A stretch of 64,000 nt of DNA from Butyrivibrio proteoclasticus (GCF_900115735.1 NZ_FOXO01000010.1:63694-127693); one strand, 5' to 3'; shown: positions 26,111 through 39,052, counted from the stretch's first letter. Notes: generated by a model from the letters alone, not told the origin. Translations and numbers: made by a program.

Positions 26111-27508
26111 ATGCAATCATCAAAAGAAATAACAAAAAAATTAAGAGATAATTGGGAGTCTATTAAACATACAATAAAGATAGAATCAGGTATAACAGAA
26201 ATATCGTATCGTACCTGGATTGATCCTTTGACAGTATATAGTGTTCAGGATAATAATGTTAAGATTCTTATTCCTTCTGATAACTCAATGGCGCTTCAAT
26301 ACATAATAAATCACTATATGGACTTTATCCGCGTTACAATTTCAGAGTTTTTAGAAATCATGATTGATGTCACGTTCATTTTGAATAAGGATATTATTAA
26401 TAATGAAGAAACTCAAAATGTGAACGATGAAAATAATGCAAGAACTTATGAAAATAATGCGAATTATGAGCATTCAAATCTTAATCCAAAATATAGATTT
26501 GATACATTCGTAGTAGGTAGCAATAACAAGTTTGCTCACTCTGCTTCTCTTGCTGTTGCTGAGTCACCTGGAATTTCCTACAATCCTCTTTTCTTATATG
26601 GAGGTCCTGGTCTTGGAAAAACTCACCTTATGCATTCAATCGGTCATTTCATTATGGAACATGATCACAGAGCAAAAGTATTATATGTAACATCTGAACA
26701 GTTTACTAACGAAGTTATTGAATCTATTAGAAGTGGTAAAACTGAGAGCATGTCAAAACTCCGTGAAAAATATAGAACTGTGGATGTTCTTATGGTCGAT
26801 GACGTACAGTTTATTATAGGAAAAGAATCAACACAGGAAGAGTTTTTCCACACTTTCAACGAACTCCATCAGGCTGGTAAACAGATTATTCTTTCATCTG
26901 ATAAGCCCCCAAAGGAAATGGAAACTCTGGAAGAAAGATTCAGATCAAGATTTGAAATGGGTCTTATTGCTGATATACAATCCCCTGACTATGAAACCAG
27001 AATGGCCATTCTCAGAAAGAACTCTGAAAATTATGGTAAAAATATAGATGATCAGGTAATTGATTATATTGCTACAAATATCAAATCAAACATTCGAGAA
27101 CTTGAAGGCGCTTATAATAAGATAATTGCTTATTCACGCCTTAATAATGTGGACGTTACTCTAGAGAATGCAATGGAAGCTCTGAAAGATATTATTTATC
27201 CTGATAAATCCAAAGTAATCACACCACAGCTCATTATCGACACAGTTTGTGAACAATATGGAACTAAAAAAGAGGATATCCTTTCAAAAAAGAGAAATTC
27301 AGATATTGTTCTTCCACGTCAGATAATAATGTATCTTTGCAGAATACACACTGATTCTTCACTGGAAGAAATAGGAAAACTTCTCGGTAAGAAGGATCAC
27401 ACAACAGTTATGAACGGAATAAATAAGATAAAAAAGAAAATAGCTGTTGATGATGAACTCAACAAAAACATAGATATAATAATGAAGAAAATCAATCCAT
27501 CACTTTAA
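26111..27508 (+). CDS. dnaA: Chromosomal replication initiator DnaA
   Basis: 465 aa. Binds DnaA boxes and melts the origin. Domain I (1-80) is followed by an Asn/Glu-rich linker, AAA+ domain III with Walker A GGPGLGKTHLMHS and Walker B VLMVDDVQF, and DNA-binding domain IV with signature KDHTTVMNGINKI. Length is normal. It lies between the two DnaA-box clusters. Confidence 0.98.
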   Translation: MQSSKEITKKLRDNWESIKHTIKIESGITEISYRTWIDPLTVYSVQDNNVKILIPSDNSMALQYIINHYMDFIRVTISEFLEIMIDVTFILNKDIINNEETQNVNDENNARTYENNANYEHSNLNPKYRFDTFVVGSNNKFAHSASLAVAESPGISYNPLFLYGGPGLGKTHLMHSIGHFIMEHDHRAKVLYVTSEQFTNEVIESIRSGKTESMSKLREKYRTVDVLMVDDVQFIIGKESTQEEFFHTFNELHQAGKQIILSSDKPPKEMETLEERFRSRFEMGLIADIQSPDYETRMAILRKNSENYGKNIDDQVIDYIATNIKSNIRELEGAYNKIIAYSRLNNVDVTLENAMEALKDIIYPDKSKVITPQLIIDTVCEQYGTKKEDILSKKRNSDIVLPRQIIMYLCRIHTDSSLEEIGKLLGKKDHTTVMNGINKIKKKIAVDDELNKNIDIIMKKINPSL

Positions 27509-27812
27509 ATAACAATCATATTTATCCCTTTGTGGATAACCTTGGTGATTATTTGTGATTTAAAAGAGGATTATGTGTTATTTCCGGGTGGATAAATAAA
27601 ATTGGTCCTCATTTGTTAAAATTTGGCTTGTTTATAACTTTTTAATTTTCAACATGAAACTTTTTCTTTTCAACAATCAAAAAATTGTAAAAAAGCCGCA
27701 CAAATAGTATAATAGAATAGGTTTTACACTTATCAACAGCTATTATTAATTCTTTTATTATTTATTTATAATTATTTTATATTTACGCACGCGAAGGGAG
27801 TAATAATTCAAA
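27509..27812. other. oriC region, dnaA-dnaN spacer
   Basis: A 304-bp AT-rich spacer. A perfect DnaA box on the minus strand is at 27531-27539, with one-mismatch boxes at 27587-27595 and 27730-27738. The stretch 27600-27780 is very AT-rich and is the best candidate for the DNA-unwinding element. No gene is visible. Confidence 0.8.
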
Positions 27813-28922
27813 ATGAAATTTGTTTGCTCTAAATCTAATCTTGTGAGTGGACTCCAAATTGTATCAAAAGCAGTTCCTTCTAAAACAACAATGTCTATTC
27901 TTGAATGTATACTTGTTGATGCCACAGAAGGTGTTATAAAGTTTATTGCCAATGATATGGAACTTGGTATTCAGACTATAGTAGATGGAGATATTGTTGA
28001 AAGAGGTTTTATAGCACTTGATGCTAAACTCTTTGTAGATATAGTTAGAAAACTCCCTGATAATAATGTTACTATCGAATCTGATTCATCCAATAAAGTT
28101 ACAATTAGCTGTGAAAAAGCAAAGTTTAATCTTATCGGCAGAAAAGGTGATGATTTTACGTACCTTCCATCAATTGAAAAAATTGATGGTGTTTCAGTTT
28201 CACATCTTACACTTAGGAATGTAATTCAGCAGACAATCTTTTCAATTTCAGAGAACGATGCCAATAAGATGATGGCTGGTGAGCTTTTTGAAGTTGATGG
28301 AGAAAACTTAAAGCTTGTTTCTCTTGATGGACACAGAATCTCTATTAGAAAAGTTAAACTTAACGGAAGTTATTCATACAAAAAGGTAATCGTTCCAGGA
28401 AAAACACTTGGTGAAATAAGCAAAATCTTAAGTGATAGTGCTGATAAAATGGTCAGCATCTATTTCACAGATAAACATGTTTTATTTGAGTTTGATAAGA
28501 CTATAGTTGTTTCAAGACTTATTGAAGGTGAATATTTCAGCATTGATCAGATGCTTTCAAGCGACTATGAAACAAAGATGTCAATCAATAGAAAAGAGTT
28601 CCTTGAGTGTATAGACAGAGCTACTCTTCTCGTAAAAGAAGGCGATAAAAAACCTGTTATCATTTCAGTTACTGATGGAAAAATGGAACTTAAGATCAAT
28701 TCTGCAATTGGTAGCATGGATGAAGAAATTGATATTGAAAAACAGGGTAAGGATCTTATGATTGGATTTAATCCTAAATTCCTTATTGATGCACTCAGAG
28801 TAATCGAAGACGAAACAGTTGATATTTATCTTGTTAATCCTAAGGCACCATGCTTTATAAGAGATAAAGACGGATCATACATTTATCTTGTTCTTCCTGT
28901 CAACTTCACAACTGTTGACTAA
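27813..28922 (+). CDS. dnaN: DNA polymerase III sliding clamp (beta)
   Basis: 369 aa with the three repeated clamp domains. MKFVCSKSNLVSGLQIVSKA at the N-terminus and the C-terminal YLVLPVN segment are typical. Length is normal. It follows dnaA across the origin spacer. Confidence 0.97.
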   Translation: MKFVCSKSNLVSGLQIVSKAVPSKTTMSILECILVDATEGVIKFIANDMELGIQTIVDGDIVERGFIALDAKLFVDIVRKLPDNNVTIESDSSNKVTISCEKAKFNLIGRKGDDFTYLPSIEKIDGVSVSHLTLRNVIQQTIFSISENDANKMMAGELFEVDGENLKLVSLDGHRISIRKVKLNGSYSYKKVIVPGKTLGEISKILSDSADKMVSIYFTDKHVLFEFDKTIVVSRLIEGEYFSIDQMLSSDYETKMSINRKEFLECIDRATLLVKEGDKKPVIISVTDGKMELKINSAIGSMDEEIDIEKQGKDLMIGFNPKFLIDALRVIEDETVDIYLVNPKAPCFIRDKDGSYIYLVLPVNFTTVD

Positions 28923-28942
28923 TAAAAATAAAAGGAAATATC

Positions 28943-29158
28943 ATGGAAATAGTAAAACTTAGAGAACAGGATGATTTTATTAAGCTCGGACAGGCTCTTA
29001 AAAAAGCAGGTCTTGAACAATCTGGTGTTGATGCCAAGATGGATATTCAGGCAGGTCTTGTAAAGGTTAATGGAGAAATAGAAGAAAGACGTGGCCGCAA
29101 GCTTTATGATGGTGACATTTTGGAATATGATGGCACACAGGTAAAAATAGAAAAATGA
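28943..29158 (+). CDS. S4-domain RNA-binding protein (RlbA/YaaA)
   Basis: 71 aa. A single S4 RNA-binding fold: KLREQDDFIKLGQALKKAG, AGLVKVNGEIEERRGRKLY and a C-terminal DGDILEYDGT. Found between dnaN and recF in many Firmicutes. Its stop overlaps the recF start (ATGA), so they are translationally coupled. The RNA target is unknown. Confidence 0.93.
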   Translation: MEIVKLREQDDFIKLGQALKKAGLEQSGVDAKMDIQAGLVKVNGEIEERRGRKLYDGDILEYDGTQVKIEK

Positions 29159-30261
29159 TAATAAAATCATTAGAGTTATCTGATTTTAGAAATTACGAAA
29201 ATTTAAAAATAGATTTTAGTAGAGGAACTAATATTCTCTATGGTGACAATGCTCAAGGAAAGACTAATATTCTTGAGGCTATATTTATGTCAGCTACAAC
29301 TAAGTCACATAAAGGTAGTAAGGACAAAGAGATTATTAGATTTGGAAAAGACGAGGCTCATATTAGGACAATTCTTGAGAGAGACAGTGCAGAGTACCGT
29401 ATTGATATGCACCTTAGGAGTAGTAAAACTAAGGGAATTGCAATTGATGGTCAAAAGATAAAAAGGGCTTCGGATCTTATCGGAAAGTTAAATGTAGTTT
29501 TTTTCTCACCTGAAGATCTGAGTATTATCAAAAATGGACCTTCCGAGAGGCGCAGATTCATGGATATGGAGCTGTGTCAGCTTGATCAGGTATATTTAAA
29601 TAGTCTATCTAAATACAATAAACTTGTTGTCGAAAGAAACAAAGTTCTAAAAGATCTGTTTGAACATCCTGAAAACAGTGTTCTTCTTGATGTTCAAGAT
29701 AAGCAGTTATGCGAATATGGATCTGTCATAATCAAGACTAGAGAAAAATTCATTGGTGATCTTAATGAAATAATAAGACCTATTCATGATAAGCTTACAG
29801 GTGGAAAGGAAGACCTGTCGATTTATTATGAGCCGAATGTGGATGCTGCTGATTTTGAAAAAAAATTAAGTACTTCCAGACAAAGAGATATCTATGCAAA
29901 GCAGACCACTGTAGGACCGCATAAGGATGATTTTTCTTTTATTGTAAAGAGAAATAGCGATAAAAGTGAAAAAATAGATATCAGAAAATACGGATCTCAA
30001 GGACAACAAAGGACAGCATCACTGTCATTAAAGCTATCTGAAATTGAAATTGTGAAGAAAGCTAAAAAGGAAAATCCGGTTCTTTTGCTTGATGATGTAT
30101 TGTCTGAGCTTGACAGTAACAGACAGAATTATCTTCTAAATACGATTGGAGATATACAGACAATTATCACATGTACCGGACTTGATGAATTTGTTAATAA
30201 CAGATTTGAAATAGATAAACTGTTCAAAGTAACTGAAGGAACAGTAAATAGTGAAAACTAA
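29155..30261 (+). CDS. recF: DNA replication and repair protein RecF
   Basis: 368 aa. An SMC-like ATPase that helps load RecA at gaps. Walker A GDNAQGKTNILEA near residues 30-42, signature YGSQGQQRTASLSLKLSE and Walker B PVLLLDDVLSELD are intact. Overlaps the S4 gene by four bases; gyrB follows 15 nt later. Confidence 0.97.
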   Translation: MIIKSLELSDFRNYENLKIDFSRGTNILYGDNAQGKTNILEAIFMSATTKSHKGSKDKEIIRFGKDEAHIRTILERDSAEYRIDMHLRSSKTKGIAIDGQKIKRASDLIGKLNVVFFSPEDLSIIKNGPSERRRFMDMELCQLDQVYLNSLSKYNKLVVERNKVLKDLFEHPENSVLLDVQDKQLCEYGSVIIKTREKFIGDLNEIIRPIHDKLTGGKEDLSIYYEPNVDAADFEKKLSTSRQRDIYAKQTTVGPHKDDFSFIVKRNSDKSEKIDIRKYGSQGQQRTASLSLKLSEIEIVKKAKKENPVLLLDDVLSELDSNRQNYLLNTIGDIQTIITCTGLDEFVNNRFEIDKLFKVTEGTVNSEN

Positions 30262-32214
<1,953 letters not shown>

Positions 32215-32250
32215 TAATAGCTCATCCATTGCAAAGGGGAATAATTAGAA

Positions 32251-34806
32251 ATGGCTGAAAATAACAATAATAACAATAACGATTTATCAGAAGACGTTTT
32301 TGATAAAGTCACTACAGACAGAATAAAAGAAGTTGATCTTCAAAAAACAATGGAAGCAGATTACATTGATTATGCTATGAGTGTTATTGCTTCCAGAGCT
32401 CTTCCGGATGTTAGGGATGGTTTAAAGCCGGTTCAGAGAAGAATTCTTTATTCCATGATAGAACTAAACAATGGTCCGGATAAGCCACATCGTAAATGTG
32501 CCCGTATCGTCGGTGATACAATGGGTAAATATCACCCTCATGGTGATAGCTCAATTTACGGAGCATTGGTAAACATGGCTCAGCCATGGTCAATGAGATA
32601 TTGTCTTGTTGACGGACATGGAAACTTTGGTTCTGTGGATGGTGATGGTGCAGCTGCCATGCGATATACAGAGGCAAGGCTTACCAAAATCTCCATGGAA
32701 ATGATTGCAGATATCAATAAAGATACTGTTGATTTTGTACCAAACTTTGATGAAACAGAAAAAGAACCTACTGTACTTCCAAGCAGATATCCTAACCTTC
32801 TTGTAAACGGAACAACGGGTATTGCGGTTGGTATGGCTACAAATATCCCGCCACACAATCTTAGGGAAGTTATAAAAGCTGTTGTAAAGATGATAGACAA
32901 CAGAATTCTCGAAGACAGAGAAACTGAAGTAGAGGAACTTCTTGAAATAGTTAAGGCTCCTGATTTCCCAACAGGCGGAATAATTCTTGGAACAAGAGGA
33001 GCTGAAGAGGCTTACAGAACAGGTCGAGGAAAAGTAATAATCAGAGCTGTTACAAACATTGAGCCTATGGCTAATGGAAAGAACAGGATTGTTGTTACTG
33101 AACTTCCATATCTTGTTAATAAAGCAAATATGATTTCTAAGATTGCAGAGCTGGTTAAGCTTAAAAAACTTGATGGAATCACAGCTCTTCGTGATGAATC
33201 AGACAGAGAAGGAATGAGAGTAGTTATCGAACTTAGAAATGATGTAAATCCTAACATCATGCTCAATAAGCTCTATAAGCACACTCAGATGCAGGATTCC
33301 TTCGGAATTATCATGCTTGCTCTTGTTAATAACGAACCTAAAGTTCTTGGTCTTGTTGATATGCTTAAGCATTATATTAAGCATCAGGAAGAGGTTGTTA
33401 CCAGAAGAACAAAATATGATCTTAACAAAGCAGAAGAAAGAAATCATATATTAGAGGGATTGCTTATTGCTCTTGATAATATTGATGAAGTTATCAGGAT
33501 TATCAGAGGAAGTGAAACAGTTGCAATTGCCAAAGAACAGTTAATGGGAAGGTTTGGTCTTTCTGATGTTCAGGCGCAGGCTATTGTAGATATGAGACTT
33601 CGTACTCTCACAGGTTTGGAAAGAGACAAACTTGAACAGGAGCACGCAGAACTCTTAAAGAGAATAGAAGAATTGAAAGCAATACTTGCAGACAGAAAAA
33701 TACTTCTTGGAGTAATCAAGACAGAAATACAGGAAATATCAGATAAATATGGCGATGACAGAAAATCACAGATAGGACATGATGACTCAGACATCGACAT
33801 GGAAGATCTTATTCCTAATGTGAATACAGTGATTGCTATGACAGATCTGGGATATATAAAGAGAATGTCTATCGACAATTTCAAATCTCAGAACCGTGGT
33901 GGAAAAGGAATTAAGGGTATAACAACAATTGATAATGATTTTGTTGAAGATATTCTTATGACTACTACACATAACTATGTAATGTTCTTTACAAATACCG
34001 GAAGGGTATACAGATTAAAAGCTTATCAGATTCCGGAAGCTTCAAGGACATCACGTGGAATGGCTATTGTGAATCTGCTTCAGTTAGCTCCTGGTGAGAA
34101 GATATCAGCAATGATTCCTGTTAAAGATTTTGAGGATGAGGAAAAGAGTCTCTTTATGGTAACCAAAAAGGGAACTGTTAAGAAAACTCCAATTACAGAT
34201 TTCTCAAATGTTAGAAAAACAGGACTGGCTGCAATAAATCTTCGTGATGATGATGAGCTTATTGAAGTAAAGACAATAAAGAAAAACTCTGAAGTATTCC
34301 TTGTTACTAAGAATGGTATGTGTATCCATTTTGATGAAGATGATGTTCGTTCAACCGGAAGATCTTCTATGGGTGTAAGAGGAATGATGCTTGACGATAC
34401 AGATGAGATCGTTGGAATGCAGCTTAATACACAGGGTGATTCACTTCTTATCGTTTCAGAAAATGGCTATGGAAAGAGAACAACGCTTGATGAATTCCAT
34501 AATCAGTTCAGAGGTGGTAAGGGAGTTAAGTGTTATAAGATAACAGAAAAAACCGGTAATGTGGTTGGAGTTAAGGCAGTAAATGACGACAATGAAATAA
34601 TGATGATTACAAATGCCGGAATTATAATACAGCTCAGAATGGATGAGATATCAGTCCATGGAAGAGTAACATCAGGTGTTAAGATGATTAATCTTGATAA
34701 GGGTGTTACAGTAGCAAAGATTGCAAAAGTAAGAGAAAAAATATCAGACGGCGATAAAGAACTAGATAATATTGATGACGTAACAGAAGATATTCCAGAG
34801 GAATGA
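32251..34806 (+). CDS. gyrA: DNA gyrase subunit A
   Basis: 851 aa. DNA-cleaving subunit of gyrase; active-site Tyr lies in [10 protein letters not shown]. The quinolone-determining region [17 protein letters not shown] carries Ser at the usual resistance position. The C-terminal beta-pinwheel includes the GyrA box [10 protein letters not shown], which marks it as gyrase rather than topoisomerase IV. The Asn-rich N-terminus (ENNNNNNND) and acidic tail are ordinary variations. Confidence 0.98.
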   Translation: MAENNNNNNNDLSEDVFDKVTTDRIKEVDLQKTMEADYIDYAMSVIASRALPDVRDGLKPVQRRILYSMIELNNGPDKPHRKCARIVGDTMGKYHPHGDSSIYGALVNMAQPWSMRYCLVDGHGNFGSVDGDGAAAMRYTEARLTKISMEMIADINKDTVDFVPNFDETEKEPTVLPSRYPNLLVNGTTGIAVGMATNIPPHNLREVIKAVVKMIDNRILEDRETEVEELLEIVKAPDFPTGGIILGTRGAEEAYRTGRGKVIIRAVTNIEPMANGKNRIVVTELPYLVNKANMISKIAELVKLKKLDGITALRDESDREGMRVVIELRNDVNPNIMLNKLYKHTQMQDSFGIIMLALVNNEPKVLGLVDMLKHYIKHQEEVVTRRTKYDLNKAEERNHILEGLLIALDNIDEVIRIIRGSETVAIAKEQLMGRFGLSDVQAQAIVDMRLRTLTGLERDKLEQEHAELLKRIEELKAILADRKILLGVIKTEIQEISDKYGDDRKSQIGHDDSDIDMEDLIPNVNTVIAMTDLGYIKRMSIDNFKSQNRGGKGIKGITTIDNDFVEDILMTTTHNYVMFFTNTGRVYRLKAYQIPEASRTSRGMAIVNLLQLAPGEKISAMIPVKDFEDEEKSLFMVTKKGTVKKTPITDFSNVRKTGLAAINLRDDDELIEVKTIKKNSEVFLVTKNGMCIHFDEDDVRSTGRSSMGVRGMMLDDTDEIVGMQLNTQGDSLLIVSENGYGKRTTLDEFHNQFRGGKGVKCYKITEKTGNVVGVKAVNDDNEIMMITNAGIIIQLRMDEISVHGRVTSGVKMINLDKGVTVAKIAKVREKISDGDKELDNIDDVTEDIPEE

Positions 34807-34813
34807 GGGGCCA

Positions 34814-36268
34814 ATGAACATCGGACTGTTAGTATCTGAATTAGAAGATAAGGATGTAAAAAAAATCTGTATAGGAGCTAGTCAGGCTGCAGATGACAAG
34901 GGAATTTCTCTTGTCATCATGCCTGGTAAATATTTGATTTCTGATAATAAAGATTCGGATCATCCTTATAATTATCAATTTTCAGCACTATTTGAATATG
35001 CAAATACTGCTGATTTTGATGCACTTATCATAGATATAGAGCGTATTGGAAGAAACGCAACTATACTGAAAAAAGAGTCTTTTTTAAAGAAATTTGATAA
35101 GGTACCGATTTTAACACTAACAGAACAAGAGGGATTTACTTCAGTAAATGAAGTAAACACTGATCATGATAAGCTTGAGCAATTGGGATATGAAGCAGTT
35201 CATGATGCATGTTTTTTTGCAAAGGAAAGAAAACTCCCGGAAAATGAAGTGCCAAAGAGCTTTTCTTTTGTGGAAAAACCTGACTCCGATGCGATTAAAA
35301 CTCTATCAGAATTAGGAAATCTACTTCTGAACAGAAAATATGGAAATGACAAAGCATATGGTATTTTTGCGAAAAAAGCTGTTGCAGATGGAATAAAGAA
35401 CTTTGGTATTTTTCTTTATGACACAAAAATAAGGAATAATCCCAAGTACAATTGGGTATTACCTGAAAAAATAAGTGTAAAAAGCACAGCAATTTGTGGA
35501 AAAGTGGATGTGTATGATGAAGAAAAGAGGATAATCGGCACAGATAAAATTTTTTCGCAATTCATTAAGGACAAATCAACAGTACTTATTGCAGGTGATA
35601 TATTTGTTGGAGAAAATCAACTTGGTGTTATGGTAACCGAGTTTAAATCAAAGACACTTATAGACTATTTCTTTTGTTCACTTGTTAGTGTAGTGACTGG
35701 CGTTTCAAGACTTTCTTATCTTGAAAAAGAGTTGCTCAGAACTACAGAAGAGCTGTATGAAGTTCAGGAAGAACTTGCAAGAGATGATTCGGTTCTTGAT
35801 CATATCGGAGATCAGGATTATCTCACAGGAGGCCTTAATAGAAGAGGATTTTTTGCAAAAGCATATGATCTGTTAAAAGAAGACTTTAAACCAGGAAAAT
35901 ATGTAATCGTTGCTTATATTCATATGGATTCGCTTAAGAAAATAAACGAATTATATGGTCATGAAGAAGGCGATAGAGCAGTCATAAGGGTAGCAGAAGT
36001 TCTTGAAAACGTTTTTAAGCAGAGTATTTACGGTAGAATAAGAGGCGACGAATTTGCAGTAATAGAAATAACAGAAGAAGAAGGAAAGGCTGAAAATTTC
36101 AGACATGAAATGTCAGCACAGAATGCCAGTCTTCTTGAAGAATCAAGCAGATATATGAACCATCTTCAGTATTCTATCTGTGAATTCAGCTATGAAGATA
36201 ATCTCTCACTCAGAGAAATGTTAAAAGAAACAGATGACAATCTTCAAAAAATTAAACAAATGCAATAG
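34814..36268 (+). CDS. GGDEF protein with periplasmic-binding-like sensor domain
   Basis: 484 aa. Residues 1-110 (MNIGLLVSELEDKDVKKICI, then IIDIERIGRNA) resemble the first half of a LacI-type periplasmic-binding fold but without a helix-turn-helix or signal peptide, so it would sense a cytosolic ligand. A middle domain, perhaps GAF-like, and a coiled coil (EKELLRTTEELYEVQEELA) lead to a C-terminal GGDEF domain. The active-site loop reads RGDEF (410-414) instead of GGDEF; the DYLTGGLNRRGF start and MDSLKKINELYGHEEGD segment are otherwise normal. It begins 7 nt after gyrA and ends in a terminator, so it belongs to the gyrase operon. Confidence 0.85.
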   Translation: MNIGLLVSELEDKDVKKICIGASQAADDKGISLVIMPGKYLISDNKDSDHPYNYQFSALFEYANTADFDALIIDIERIGRNATILKKESFLKKFDKVPILTLTEQEGFTSVNEVNTDHDKLEQLGYEAVHDACFFAKERKLPENEVPKSFSFVEKPDSDAIKTLSELGNLLLNRKYGNDKAYGIFAKKAVADGIKNFGIFLYDTKIRNNPKYNWVLPEKISVKSTAICGKVDVYDEEKRIIGTDKIFSQFIKDKSTVLIAGDIFVGENQLGVMVTEFKSKTLIDYFFCSLVSVVTGVSRLSYLEKELLRTTEELYEVQEELARDDSVLDHIGDQDYLTGGLNRRGFFAKAYDLLKEDFKPGKYVIVAYIHMDSLKKINELYGHEEGDRAVIRVAEVLENVFKQSIYGRIRGDEFAVIEITEEEGKAENFRHEMSAQNASLLEESSRYMNHLQYSICEFSYEDNLSLREMLKETDDNLQKIKQMQ

Positions 36269-36270
36269 AG

Positions 36271-36297
36271 GTGAACGCAGGGTTATCCTGCGTTCAC
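36271..36297 (+). terminator. Terminator of the dnaA-gyrA-GGDEF unit
   Basis: A perfect 11-bp stem GTGAACGCAGG / CCTGCGTTCAC with loop GTTAT; only three T residues follow. Confidence 0.75.
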
Positions 36298-36356
36298 TTT
36301 GTAATATGAGAGCTTGGTAATGTACATGGTAGTATTTATAGAGGAGGTTAGAATTA

Positions 36357-37118
36357 ATGGGAAAAAAGCTCGTATCATGGAATGTAAATGGTTTAAGAGC
36401 ATGTGTATCAAAGGGAAGTTTTCAGGAATTTATGGAAAAAGAAAATCCTGATGTAATATGTCTTCAGGAGACAAAGCTTCAGGAAGGTCAGATTACGATG
36501 GACATTCCAGGATATGAAGAGTATTGGAATTATGCGGAAAAGAAAGGTTATTCAGGAACAGCTATTTTTACAAAAGAAAAACCTCTTTCTGTTACATATG
36601 GACTTGGAATTGAAGAGCATGATCATGAAGGAAGAGTAATAACAGCAGAATATGAGGATTACTATCTTGTAACTGTATATGTACCGAATGCAAAAGAAGA
36701 TCTTTCAAGACTTGAGTACAGACAGGTTTGGGAGGATGATTTTTTAGCATATATTAAAAAGCTTGAAGAAACAAAGCCTGTAATATATTGTGGAGATCTA
36801 AATGTTGCCCATAAAGAAATAGACCTTAAAAATCCTAAACCAAACAGAGGTCATGCGGGATTCACAGATGAAGAGCGAGCAAAGTTCGATAATGTAGTTA
36901 ATTCCGGACTCGTAGATACATTCCGTCATTTTTATCCAGACCTTGAAGGCGCATATTCATGGTGGTCATACAGATTTAATTCAAGAGCCAAGAACGCAGG
37001 TTGGCGCATAGATTATTTTGTTGTTTCAGAATCTCTTTTACCAAAGATAGAAGATGCAAAAATATATAGTGAGGCCCTTGGTTCAGACCACTGCCCGGTA
37101 GGACTGACATTAAAGTAA
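36357..37118 (+). CDS. xth: Exodeoxyribonuclease III / AP endonuclease
   Basis: 253 aa. Cleaves DNA at abasic sites in base-excision repair. Motifs [23 protein letters not shown] and C-terminal GSDHCPV are those of the ExoIII/ExoA family. The ribosome site GAGGAGG is upstream. It overlaps the following transporter start by one base. Confidence 0.95.
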   Translation: MGKKLVSWNVNGLRACVSKGSFQEFMEKENPDVICLQETKLQEGQITMDIPGYEEYWNYAEKKGYSGTAIFTKEKPLSVTYGLGIEEHDHEGRVITAEYEDYYLVTVYVPNAKEDLSRLEYRQVWEDDFLAYIKKLEETKPVIYCGDLNVAHKEIDLKNPKPNRGHAGFTDEERAKFDNVVNSGLVDTFRHFYPDLEGAYSWWSYRFNSRAKNAGWRIDYFVVSESLLPKIEDAKIYSEALGSDHCPVGLTLK

Positions 37119-38080
37119 TGGAAAATATAATTTTTAGTTTAAATGCTACTCTTCCTATTTTTCTTTTGATGGTGCTTGGATATATCTTTGAGAAAATAGG
37201 TATTATCGACCAAAAAGCAGCATCATGGATGAATAAATTTGTATTTAAGATAGCACTTCCTGTTTTGCTTTTTAATGATTTATCAACTCAGGATTTTGCT
37301 GGAACCTGGGATGGCAAGTTTGTGCTGTTTTGTTTAGCTGCAACGATAATAAGCATTTCAGTAATCACAGTATTATCAAAAATAATAATAAAAGATAGAT
37401 CAAAACGCGGAGAATTCATACAGGGATCCTACAGAAGCAGCGCGGCTTTGCTTGGAATTGCTTTTATCCACAATATCTATGGAGAATCAAATTCCGGAAT
37501 GGCGCCACTTATGATTCTTGGAAGTGTGCCAATTTACAATATATTTGCTGTGATCATTCTTACATTGACTGCTCCAAAGGAAAATGCTGACAATAGTGAT
37601 AAAAAGGCACTGGTAAAGGATACAATAATTGGAATATTAAAAAATCCTATCATTCTTGGTATCCTTTGTGGAATGGTATGGTCGATTCTAAAAATTCCAA
37701 TGCCTAAATTACTTAAGAGCATGACTTCTAGTGTGGCAGCTCTTGCAACACCACTTGGACTTATGTCTATGGGAGCGACTTTTGAAATAAAAAAGGCAGC
37801 GAAAGGAATAAAACCCGCTCTACTTGCGAGTTTTATAAAGCTGTTCTTACTAGTGGCTCTGATAATGCCAATTGCAGTGTGGATGGGATTTATTGGGGAG
37901 CAGATTGTAGCAATACTCGTAATGCTTGGCTCAGCTACAACTGTAAGCTGCTATATAATGGCAAAAAGCATGGGACATGAAGGAACTCTTAGTAGCAGCA
38001 TTATAATGATGACAACACTTGGATGTGGATTTTCACTTACTTTCTGGTTATACATATTAAAATCAATAGGGATCATATAA
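37118..38080 (+). CDS. AEC-family membrane transporter
   Basis: 320 aa with about ten hydrophobic segments in two repeats, the architecture of the auxin-efflux-carrier (AEC) family, whose bacterial members include organic-acid permeases. LPIFLLMVLGYIFEKIGIID at the N-terminus and the GSATTVSCYIMAKSMG segment in the second half are typical. Substrate not predictable. Starts at the last base of the exonuclease stop codon, suggesting coupling but not shared function. Confidence 0.88.
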   Translation: MENIIFSLNATLPIFLLMVLGYIFEKIGIIDQKAASWMNKFVFKIALPVLLFNDLSTQDFAGTWDGKFVLFCLAATIISISVITVLSKIIIKDRSKRGEFIQGSYRSSAALLGIAFIHNIYGESNSGMAPLMILGSVPIYNIFAVIILTLTAPKENADNSDKKALVKDTIIGILKNPIILGILCGMVWSILKIPMPKLLKSMTSSVAALATPLGLMSMGATFEIKKAAKGIKPALLASFIKLFLLVALIMPIAVWMGFIGEQIVAILVMLGSATTVSCYIMAKSMGHEGTLSSSIIMMTTLGCGFSLTFWLYILKSIGII

Positions 38081-38084
38081 GAAT

Positions 38085-38118
38085 AAGGCTTTGTGAATGG
38101 ATAATTCACAAAGCCTTT
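38085..38118. terminator. Bidirectional terminator
   Basis: A perfect 14-bp stem AAGGCTTTGTGAAT / ATTCACAAAGCCTT with a 5-nt loop lies between convergent genes. Confidence 0.85.
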
Positions 38119-38125
38119 ATCTTAG

Positions 38126-39052
38126 TTAAAAATCAATCTTTGTAAGAAATTCAGATATCTTTTTCCAGTAATTATCAGGGTCTTTTACAACGCTCTCAAT
38201 ATGTCCGGCGCCAAGTATCATGCAATACTGCTTGGGACAGCTTGCTGCCTCATAGAGCCTTGAACACATATGTGGATCGATGAATGTATCATCATCTCCA
38301 TGAATGAAAAGAGTCGGAGTTGATGATGAGGCTACAGCTTTAATAGGGCTGGCATCGTTGATATCATATCCGGAACGAATAAGAATTACAGCGCGTGCAA
38401 TAGCAATAGCTATCGGAATAGGTACAAAAGAACCCTTGAAACTCTTGTATGTTGAAGCAAACTGCTCGCGAAGTGTTGAATATGAGCTGTCTGCAATTGC
38501 AGCTTTAACATTCTCAGGGAGTTTCTCTCCTGTGGTCATAAGAGTTGTAGCAGCACCCATAGACATACCATGGAGAATTATTTTTGCCTGAGGATCTCTC
38601 TTTATTATCCAGTAAATCCATTCCATGATATCGAGCCTGTCATCAAGACCATAGCCGATGTACTTACCTTCACTTTTTCCAAAACCTCTAAGATCAGGAA
38701 GAAGGACATTTAAGCCTTTTTCAAGGTAGTGCTTGGCATATATACCGTTACTTTCGTGATTGTCCCAAATTCCGTGGATAAGAATCACATATTTATTTGT
38801 CTTTTCTTTTGCCGGAATATATGAGGCGTGGAGTTTTAACTGATCAATGCTTTCAATATACATGTCCTGTCTGTCAGGATTGTTTCTTACAAAATACCTT
38901 CCGTCCGTAATCAGCTTGTCAAAATCGGCATCTCCATCGCTGTGCTGATGTGGTACAGAAGTAATCTTGTAGATATAGTTACTAAATGCATAAACGCCAC
39001 CAAAAAGGGCTGAAAATAAACCAAGTTTAAAAATTGTATTATTCTTACTCAT
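38126..39052 (-). CDS. Alpha/beta-hydrolase, membrane-anchored
   Basis: 308 aa. One N-terminal hydrophobic segment (about 8-25), then an alpha/beta-hydrolase fold with nucleophile elbow HGMSMGAAT, oxyanion region ILIHGIWDNHE, and catalytic Asp/His candidates in FIHGDDDTF and LGAGHIES. It resembles the YqkD/BAAT-like exported hydrolases; substrate unknown. ATG 39052 with GGAG upstream is preferred over the longer frame to 39085. Single gene, minus strand. Confidence 0.87.
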   Translation of the reverse strand: MSKNNTIFKLGLFSALFGGVYAFSNYIYKITSVPHQHSDGDADFDKLITDGRYFVRNNPDRQDMYIESIDQLKLHASYIPAKEKTNKYVILIHGIWDNHESNGIYAKHYLEKGLNVLLPDLRGFGKSEGKYIGYGLDDRLDIMEWIYWIIKRDPQAKIILHGMSMGAATTLMTTGEKLPENVKAAIADSSYSTLREQFASTYKSFKGSFVPIPIAIAIARAVILIRSGYDINDASPIKAVASSSTPTLFIHGDDDTFIDPHMCSRLYEAASCPKQYCMILGAGHIESVVKDPDNYWKKISEFLTKIDF

